Under the pieces are notes generated by a model. That model had not been told where the DNA came from and ran no database searches. It worked only from the letters and a program-made list of their open reading frames with translations. Below are positions 30,601 through 33,454 of a stretch of DNA of 33,454 nucleotides, piece by piece. How positions within the stretch are numbered: the first letter of the stretch is position 1; every line of letters starts with the position of its first letter. The position numbers and the translations under genes were made by a program. Origin of the DNA: a virus; IMG/VR virus record IMGVR_UViG_3300009152_002590, positions 1-33,454 of that record; one strand, written 5' to 3'.

Positions 30601-33454
30601 AGTTTGGGGTCCTGCGCTTCAAGCGTGTGGCCCCACTCATGCCCAACGAGAGCCAGAACGTTAGCGTTTGCCCGCTGGTGAACAAAAATTGTATTGGGCC
30701 GGCTGGGGCTGACAGCAGCCTTCCACGGAATGTGCAGACCCGGCGCAGTATCGACCCAGACTATTTGTTTTCCTGTCGCATCTTCAAAGGCACGTAGGAA
30801 GGATGCAAGGGATCGTCCTCGTCCGCTGGCAGTGGTAAGTATGCGTCCGCGTGTGAACGGCGAAGTCTTTCCCACTGCTCCGGCGTCTTTTTGCCAACGT
30901 TCGCCAAGGGCTTCCAAGTCTTCACGGAGGCGGGCTGGGAGTTGGTCGGTTGGGACATGCTCGAATTGAAGCACATCTGAGGCGGAATTTCCAGCGGATT
31001 CATTGGAAGAGTCCACCATCGACCAGCTCGCCGGTGCCGAAGCAAGGCCATCGAAGGCGCTTTGGATCTTCGCAATGGTTCCGGCGGATGCGGCCGGTGC
31101 CGCACCGCCCCCAGAATCGGGAGCGGTGACGGCGGATTCGGTTAGCAGCCCTTCTTGCCGCCCTTGCCCGTTTTCTTCTTGGCGTTTTGCGTCGTTTTCA
31201 TTGATGTTGGTGTTGGTTGTCGCAGGCGGGATTGCATGGGAATTGTTGGGGGAAGGCTCACGTTTCCAACCGCCCACGGCGGCCTGGGGCACGACATCGC
31301 CTGCATTCTCGCCTTCCATGCCGATCACGGGCGTGGTGTCATCGAATGAGATGACGGGCCCCATGCTGCCGTTGGAGTCGCTGATCCAGTCGCCCACCTG
31401 CACGGCGGGGCTGTCGAGGTCTGAGCGCACACGTTCGGCAGGGGGATTCGGTGAGTCAGGGAGCGCCTGAATCTGCGTCTTGTTCAAGCCGGACATGCGG
31501 GCGGCATTGGCCTCGGGCATGAGGGTTTGATCTTTGCCAATCCGCACCTCGTAGCTGCCAGCGGGTGTGCGGCGCAGGATGTAGGCGGGCGTGCCGGATC
31601 GAACGCCTTTCCAGATGTGGGGCGGCTCGGGTTCGCCGTCGGAATTCAAGGATGGGGCGCTTTCCTTGGATTTTGCGGCGGGCTTTGCAGCTTTCTTGGA
31701 TTTGGGCTTTGCCGCCTGCTTTGTGGCCTTCGTGGGGGTCACAGTGCCATTCTCGTAGCCGTATTCGGTGAGCACCTCGGCGATGGCGTCGATTTCACGC
31801 TGCACGACGGGCTGTGATCCGGCAGTGACGAGGTTCAGGTACTCGCGCAGAGCGGTGAGGACAGCATCAAGGGCGCGGAGAACGGATTCGGTGATGGAGC
31901 CAGTAGCGCGGAGCTGGTCGAGCATGCGCAGGCCTTCCATGGCGCGAATCCAGTCCTGTTCTGGCAGGGTGTCGCCATAGGCGTCCTGCACCTTGTCACG
32001 CATCGCTTGGGTGAAGTGGTTGCGCCAGATGTCGCCATACCATTCATCGCGCCATGTTTCGAAATCGACCTGCAGCGGGTTGGTGTCTTTCGCCTCCCAC
32101 AACCGCCGAGCGGCGAGCATGTTGGCGGAATGTCGGATTTCCTCATCGAGCAGAGCGGCGACTTGTTGCGCCACTGTTTTGGGGTCGAGCCCAGCGAGCT
32201 GTTTCTGGACCGTGGGGACGTGGTAAGCGATGGAGCCGTCTGGCTTCATCCAGAAACCGCCCGTGGGGTATGGATTCGGCTTTTTCGACTCCTTGATCAG
32301 GCCCTTGAGGATGGTGGATTTTGCGGCAACAGCGCCAATCACCGAGCGGGCGATGTTTTCAACGCCATTGGCGGCGGGTGCGTTCGCGGCAGGTGGGGCA
32401 TTGAGCGCCGCGAGTGCCTCTTCGGGCTTCATGGCGTTCACCTGTGTTTTGGTGAAACCACGGTCGTAGAGCTGCTGACGTGTGTCCTTGGTGACCATCA
32501 TCGGCACAGCGGCGGGCGCGGGTGCTGGAACGTTCTGCTTCGCGGGCGGAACGATCTGGGCAGGAGGCGGAACGGAAACCGATCGGTTTGTGGTAAGGAG
32601 ATCAGTGAGCGACGGAGCACGGTCCTTGAGTGCCTCGATGGCCTGCGGTGGCACTTGGATACGGACACCCGGCGGCAGGCGATAGTGGCCAAGGCCAGTC
32701 TGGGAGACGGTGGGAGGGGCCGACAGCGTGCTCACCTGTGGAGGCCCGGCGACATCAGCAGGAAGAGCTTCGGCCTGCTGGAAGGCGGCGGCGCTTTCAC
32801 CCCCAAGGCCCATGATGGCCTTGGCTTCGGGTGCGGTGTAGTCGGTGGCTCCGCTGACGGCTTTGGCAAGGCCAGTGTAAAGCGGGCGCTGATCGGCTGG
32901 CAGGGCGCGGAGTTCATCGGTGGCGCTGAAAGCCATGGAGGCAAGGCCGGTGAGATTGTCGGCGCTGGCCTGGGCTGCGGCCTGTGCTGCCAGAAGACGG
33001 GGAGAGGCCGGGACATCGGGCACAGCATTGCCAGCCGCGGCGTCCTGCATCTCCATGACGGAAGTGGCGTGCTCCTGTTGGGCGTCAGCGAGTTCATTCA
33101 GGGCGGCGGCATGATCTGCGAGCGCGGATTGGTGCGCAGGGTTCTCCTGGATGCCCTGCATGATGTCGAAATCATCGACGGTGAGCGGTTTGAAACCGGG
33201 CTGCCCAGCCATGCGGTCGTTGAACTTGCCCACGAGTCCGGTTTTGAACTCTGTGATGCTCTGCTCCCGCTTCCCTGCGCCCCAAGCGTTGGTAAGGGCA
33301 TTGGCCCCGGCAAACATGGGGGCGAGCACGGCACCGCCCATGGAGCCCATAAGCATGGAGGATGCAAGGTTCTCGGGCGTGGGGGCGGGCTCAAGAACGG
33401 CATGGAGGCCTTCCTCCACGGCCTCAACAGGAGCAGCCGCGAGGGCCGACTTGC
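19728..33454 (-). CDS. Giant polyvalent protein, >4,570 codons, partial
   Basis: One uninterrupted frame. It is open at the right edge; residue numbers below count from the in-frame GTG at 33417-33419. An Ala/Gly-rich start (about 16-50) is followed by Lys/Ala-rich linker (about 560-587). Then come, in order: an HEWGH metallopeptidase motif (927-931), an N6-adenine methyltransferase (NPPF 1302-1305), a Strawberry-notch-type SF2 helicase (Walker A 1649-1657, DESH 1796-1799, QTIGRIHRAGQ 2223-2233), a kinase-like region (Lys3014, DAKPAN 3103-3108, Asp3121), an HTH (3515-3560) and a C-terminal module (about 3930-4563) with a hydrophobic helix. Multi-domain proteins of this kind are known as polyvalent proteins of phages and conjugative elements; P1 DarB shares methyltransferase plus helicase. 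Likely packed in the virion, injected and anti-restriction; inference. Opposite strand to all other genes. Confidence 0.95.
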   Translation of the reverse strand, partial: KSALAAAPVEAVEEGLHAVLEPAPTPENLASSMLMGSMGGAVLAPMFAGANALTNAWGAGKREQSITEFKTGLVGKFNDRMAGQPGFKPLTVDDFDIMQGIQENPAHQSALADHAAALNELADAQQEHATSVMEMQDAAAGNAVPDVPASPRLLAAQAAAQASADNLTGLASMAFSATDELRALPADQRPLYTGLAKAVSGATDYTAPEAKAIMGLGGESAAAFQQAEALPADVAGPPQVSTLSAPPTVSQTGLGHYRLPPGVRIQVPPQAIEALKDRAPSLTDLLTTNRSVSVPPPAQIVPPAKQNVPAPAPAAVPMMVTKDTRQQLYDRGFTKTQVNAMKPEEALAALNAPPAANAPAANGVENIARSVIGAVAAKSTILKGLIKESKKPNPYPTGGFWMKPDGSIAYHVPTVQKQLAGLDPKTVAQQVAALLDEEIRHSANMLAARRLWEAKDTNPLQVDFETWRDEWYGDIWRNHFTQAMRDKVQDAYGDTLPEQDWIRAMEGLRMLDQLRATGSITESVLRALDAVLTALREYLNLVTAGSQPVVQREIDAIAEVLTEYGYENGTVTPTKATKQAAKPKSKKAAKPAAKSKESAPSLNSDGEPEPPHIWKGVRSGTPAYILRRTPAGSYEVRIGKDQTLMPEANAARMSGLNKTQIQALPDSPNPPAERVRSDLDSPAVQVGDWISDSNGSMGPVISFDDTTPVIGMEGENAGDVVPQAAVGGWKREPSPNNSHAIPPATTNTNINENDAKRQEENGQGRQEGLLTESAVTAPDSGGGAAPAASAGTIAKIQSAFDGLASAPASWSMVDSSNESAGNSASDVLQFEHVPTDQLPARLREDLEALGERWQKDAGAVGKTSPFTRGRILTTASGRGRSLASFLRAFEDATGKQIVWVDTAPGLHIPWKAAVSPSRPNTIFVHQRANANVLALVGHEWGHTLEAQDPKLYRELKIALSRFISKADGRQLRQNLADRYRRKILNTEITNNIIGDFFTAPEFWREVEKEDQGLLRQLLASVMQWFRDLPSRLVGSEWGTENVLSDIAAARQVTARVFSEALRRGPYSELLPASDDDLVRSELRSAPASEQVGLPKERRAAFLDVAESLIADGVETPAGLAAALMAARPDGSLVKYSQALWNFFSTIKPELTGQHDWSRIFAAIETPLPEIEEPLTAKQQDEQAELAITQEARQIVLDGGDPQEVFQRLKDLYGRQPKLNAKTSSSKINQAYSTPAPMAYVASRLADVVGGKVVAEPSAGNGMLLIERRAGQTILANELDPSRRERLATQGIQSTGEDAATWTPAQAPDRVIANPPFGQVMEQGGKNRVFETPAGPTTSIDHAILLQSLATMAPDGRAAFIIGGPPPTVRNPEARAEFYRKGKAGKFFAHLYENNNVIDHFTVSGDLYEKQGAGWPLDIIVVSGKGRSSNTLPGLKSPRSINNWEELSNELDRADADRIKLNQLTEAELRGRADQVANGLSQLGGAIPGPSTSRPVNAGTPRPAGDAGTSNGGTKAATGTADSNITGGNARPDAFTPAAGQVRSGNEAELADGTPVRDESGTESSRGRELRAGAVTEFQAEFPPTSGVNPAGLLAPVNLIEPMSEALQRLKKNVGSLVKYVHGKLGYPKKTDISKYFFGDQIDAIAQAIYTAEHGGALVIGDQTGTGKGRIAAALMKYAVKQGMIPVFVTKNQDLYDAMLDDLIDIDAPEVVPAITNTDIDEAELKKRLKEKGSIRGEKAFNEIAETGEMPAGTNVIFTTYDQIKADDAKGLTDSDRARAKQAQEAPASKWRMAALRRIAPNAMFILDESHLAGGQSATGWRFGELLKTAKHTYYSSATFAKRPDNMGIYFRTNLGQVGGDIKGLMNLMQMGGVPAMQVGSSMLAQDGQYMRRERSFAGVSFNTHVNTDSYDRDKLLADNYTDGLRVIIHIQESMVKAASVVNQILGAYGKSVGIPAGNRARLESSNFSAKLHNLVRQYLLAIKANSAARLAVQAINKGIKGADGSVKPHKVIVAVENTMESVIEDLAANRLPLTFNGVLQLYLNQMRRIKVSGGAFGKAAQYFEVSETPDPAFADLDDRALRGQLVKTGEHPETGAPTLDVNQGAATEMIRRAMIGVFREAGKQIEGIDLADMPVSPIDAMRQAVEAAGIRTGEMTGRSTGIDSNGDTYERKASEVKGKLKVKDSFNNENLDFLVINKSGSTGVSMHASEKFKDRRPRLMIVVQPNLDINEFMQTIGRIHRAGQVELPAYINLQTALPAENRPAAILGRKMAMLNANTTSNADSEVTQKDAVDLFNQYGDEVVWNYLARNPGLVKLVSQSWEKLVDGGVLRPLGDFQSADSGGEYGYLSRSVTGHLAILPVDEQEAFWESVTADYQGLIQYLDEIGKNDLRASVLDMKAETVSSEIFTQGAPGDSVSVFSDPSYLEVVNAKIGKEPLFVDDAWQSASAAARTADQRQNDFMARADAFIAAEEASKATKSRNWDERRQDWLRSQHEQRDSISNALGLLGRFGTYERDDKTQGYAFVEDVLLNDDKPNTPSAQFAVVRVNDSQDRLKLPVSKLADFFTPAGFSEMNRERGSKQGWERSWTFGTQQALVTGNLLAALQQLSSTDTKGRVIGYTKADGSQSMGILLGHGVAESIKRKNDGAVPVQDAPQLREALGENRRIESRDGAVSFTAKDGEIFLSVPANRQTGGKYWRDPALNRLMKGGEFEQHTNRMIGVVAPSNLGTVFDYLRTNHGAAFSYTIGKSDSLSSAPRYQSPTSLLANAAQTMQGMTRPQKQPAAPAITPRSMLDAYRAAAAGKSSAMVSIKAVFDAAYAADQSLTPAVFLEAIGRMDDGRALFGLAESTATYNAAKPFVHGPAGVEMAFDQPLILASTILSNLDKVKAVRQLLPNEQAAYDKSNALLAPDQASTPTLASAPINPIAPQLSLSYIDPDGQASPSTPVEDAKRAASNPLDGRSNGSSGLADSRKFPNSTSAMLPWAKENGWLIDTDTFAAKLEAAREVPGGDEHDVWADPDAGRAIKLTIDSQFVQGSPAAYLINLRRQNELFGTGYTFEGIADDDGKPRIVTSQPWVIGTPAEQKAKDAYFTAKGFDPAANDMYYSMGRDLLVTDAKPANVLQRADGTVQPIDIQIKEVSPRQQERYENMVSARAAGLMSAPVGIPTNIDDAVSLLEAFTADESDTYNWPDDIREAFEASPMQDALEFGDYSAFYEAVPEAARTRQMQDWYEQSKASDVVYVKLAKEYSRINKDPQKVFTPAEWADLQTKPETERDGRIMRRVDERAKQQLTIPERKLLDDPFEEQTAFLESAAAENLAKAPFLAQAKERVQATKAQIEATGRLKWNAARKEFLPVDEKPATLELIEEVQDVHRYHDDGLGMYDYLPKPIQKQIANDPRWQWLEKHDAETEVPSPNWFPAPYDTYAARNAELTSKAIIDELTTAEDEELNTAAEALSDWVFADGPHNHVVNTYLPAIDAWLQSSIKEVEDTGRWRWNLEDGEFDEVDDQEVLYSAPSTQVREILNAMPAIWRDVLQDQSAGKSIADIATSRHLSIPSVHNIIRLATGRFNVLMKAQADSLKPIVQVQDGVVKAKGGRPDLSLSGKAAVAAVDQRRMTPEEVTHAEMQELANRMFAADLAAAEKLVTRWMDSGTTVLSTDGMPDSIKRIVDEAHARLAAEMLMTAAAKMLVSEKALQGGSSAELARLIDLYRNTGTEQARALNMRRDPFDTPEERAAMYLSETLLTPPPSIRAEIKKNPGNKEKILAAWAAKADKIKADMLAAGIDLDATFREMAKEKKLADATIPDPVKEPLARAPKKTRQLVKAVLEGKTWQEAMDAAGLTLTAAKAAYNGFRSALNDIAAKAAAAARDQMLRSAPVQDFAAALGLPEWTDDVELTHTAVKTAATAKLKEQRDRKKAGGEIDLKDPLSTNRARRLIEERKSNGFDKISEYWRASILSGPQTHVVNIVSGLTYGTYEASFKKLASGAQADIARMFGFKPDAASLADIPAMIAATLPAIRSAFLDGMKSWKNETGLFDAYALQMLDDNGVLFKEDYPPALKGKLGKIMRGISFRLMGAADEFVKSFFTRIEVAAQARQIARNEGKTGLALANAISELMEPGSLAWERALAQSKRITFQSQEVRGYGKLESPLQPGHGTVDVIDNLAALITRTKKGDFGRALKGLAHFTFPFVDTPTNIFKAGVTMSPVGGLLAIIDATRALHRYKQGNVEEARRIYNAARALDDITNQIVAWGFILGLSALVKPGDDEDELPFITGTIPWRSTSPGEREIAYRTAPPQSIRIGDKWYSYKRLDPFASALAFTIDAIREFQSGKPIDEVWGKVGMGMMTNLQDKTFLQGISDLVNATQDPQRFGTKWATNIAIGFLPNLIRQPARTSDAVFRETDLPNNMGFWETLERRIGYGLFPAASNPLTPMPAVDIWGREAAKNTGTGGPNTDWMLRLLSPVEVRDAGGVDPLDVALQRYNMTHDESFGVAAPSREIQRTIGGKQVKISLNDTEYLDFVTKAGKASRAALGTTYQGRDLTEKDVDDMKDIIRKVQSVYRDQALMTAMAARKLN
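22740..22877 (-). other. HTH region of the giant protein
   Basis: About residues 3515-3560: a sigma-region-4/LuxR-like tetrahelical HTH (MPAIWRDVLQDQSAGKSIAD, then IATSRHLSIPSVHNIIRLA). It suggests DNA binding or a transcription-related role after injection. Similarity is by eye. Confidence 0.5.
24015..24467 (-). other. Protein-kinase-like domain of the giant protein
   Basis: About residues 2985-3135. A strand RAIKLTID with Lys3014 matches the VAIK lysine, DAKPANVL at 3103-3110 matches the catalytic-loop pattern (xDxKPxN), and PIDIQI with Asp3121 stands where DFG is expected. A kinase family of polyvalent proteins is known. The first Asp of HxD and the Gly-rich loop are not clear, so activity is uncertain. 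Confidence 0.6.
26070..28742 (-). other. Strawberry-notch-type helicase domain of the giant protein
   Basis: About residues 1560-2450. A Q-like start (KYFFGDQIDAIAQAIY), Walker A GDQTGTGKG, an IFTTYDQI strand, Walker B DESH in place of DEAH/DECH, YYSSATFAKRP (motif III), then a C-terminal RecA half with GSTGVSMHAS, PNLDINEFMQTIGRIHRAGQ (motif VI). This is the eukaryotic-SBNO/phage-DarB type of SF2 ATPase, which moves on or remodels DNA. Confidence 0.85.
29220..29777 (-). other. N6-adenine methyltransferase domain of the giant protein
   Basis: About residues 1215-1400. It begins with a typical AYSTPAPMAYVASRL segment, then SAM motif I (EPSAGNGMLL), an acidic strand (LANELDPSRR) and motif IV NPPF (bases 29505-29516). 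This is the gamma-type order with NPPF, as in DarB and Type I/IIG enzymes. The motif is intact, so activity is plausible. Confidence 0.88.
30420..30842 (-). other. Metallopeptidase-like domain of the giant protein
   Basis: About residues 860-1000. HEWGH (bases 30627-30641) is a zinc HExxH motif on a helix, LALVGHEWGHTLEAQD, with a conserved Asn/Phe-rich strand just before (TIFVHQRANANV). Polyvalent proteins carry such peptidases, thought to release domains or cut host proteins. A third zinc ligand is likely downstream but not identified. Confidence 0.7.

Noticed and set aside
19728-33454. Giant protein as an N4-type virion RNA polymerase
   Set aside because: The position and size recall N4 gp50, but no T7-like polymerase motif is seen; the motifs are those of methyltransferase, SF2 helicase and peptidase.
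1-33454. CRISPR array, tRNA, insertion sequence, integrase or attachment site
   Set aside because: No spaced direct repeats, cloverleaf-like sequences, transposase or recombinase motifs were seen, so nothing is reported.

Overview
The window is a stretch of a tailed-phage genome (free phage or prophage; nothing here decides which). It carries a virion-assembly block with a portal, a scaffold-like protein, a major capsid protein and a head-spike base protein, plus a lysis block and phage-typical accessory genes (DUF5131, DNA methyltransferase, DUF1643, DUF1353). No plasmid, ribosomal, tRNA or host-metabolism gene is visible. The DNA is fairly GC-rich. Many genes overlap by ATGA or GTGA, and most start codons lack a clear Shine-Dalgarno sequence, which hints at a host that relies little on it. 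The host cannot be named from sequence alone. The large portal and N4-gp56-like capsid suggest a podovirus-like particle, but this is inference.

Layout. Positions 1-3905 (+): end of a DnaC/DnaA-type ATPase, a DUF5131 protein, an N6-adenine-type methyltransferase, a DUF1643 protein and an HTH protein that could be a small terminase. Positions 4098-8836 (+): portal, a secreted-type beta-sandwich protein, a head-spike base protein (GTA Rcc01079 family), a probable spike or fibre protein and an unknown. Positions 8833-10761 (+): membrane protein (candidate holin), an unknown, DUF1353 and a lysozyme-like protein. Positions 10814-14503 (+): IPT/TIG-domain protein, an unknown, a Thr/Pro-rich mucin-like protein and two glycosyltransferases. 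Positions 14556-19475 (+): scaffold-like protein, major capsid protein, a strong terminator, an unknown, a GroES-like co-chaperonin and an unknown virion-type protein. Positions 19728-33454 (-): one uninterrupted reading frame of more than 4,570 codons that runs off the window.

The giant protein is a polyvalent protein. It joins an HExxH metallopeptidase-like region, an N6-adenine methyltransferase (NPPF), a Strawberry-notch-type SF2 helicase, a protein-kinase-like region, a sigma-region-4-like HTH and a long C-terminal module with a hydrophobic segment. Methyltransferase plus SNO-type helicase is the arrangement of P1 DarB, so a role in protecting incoming phage DNA after co-injection is the best inference.

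Four features stand out beyond the usual phage parts. The first is the giant polyvalent protein. The second is a Thr-rich mucin-like protein translationally coupled to two glycosyltransferases, which looks like a system for O-glycosylating a virion protein. The third is a phage GroES two genes after the capsid gene. The fourth is a shared element, TTGACA-like hexamer, 10-11 bases, then RTGACCTGA, found in exactly three of the intergenic gaps and in front of three separate gene blocks.
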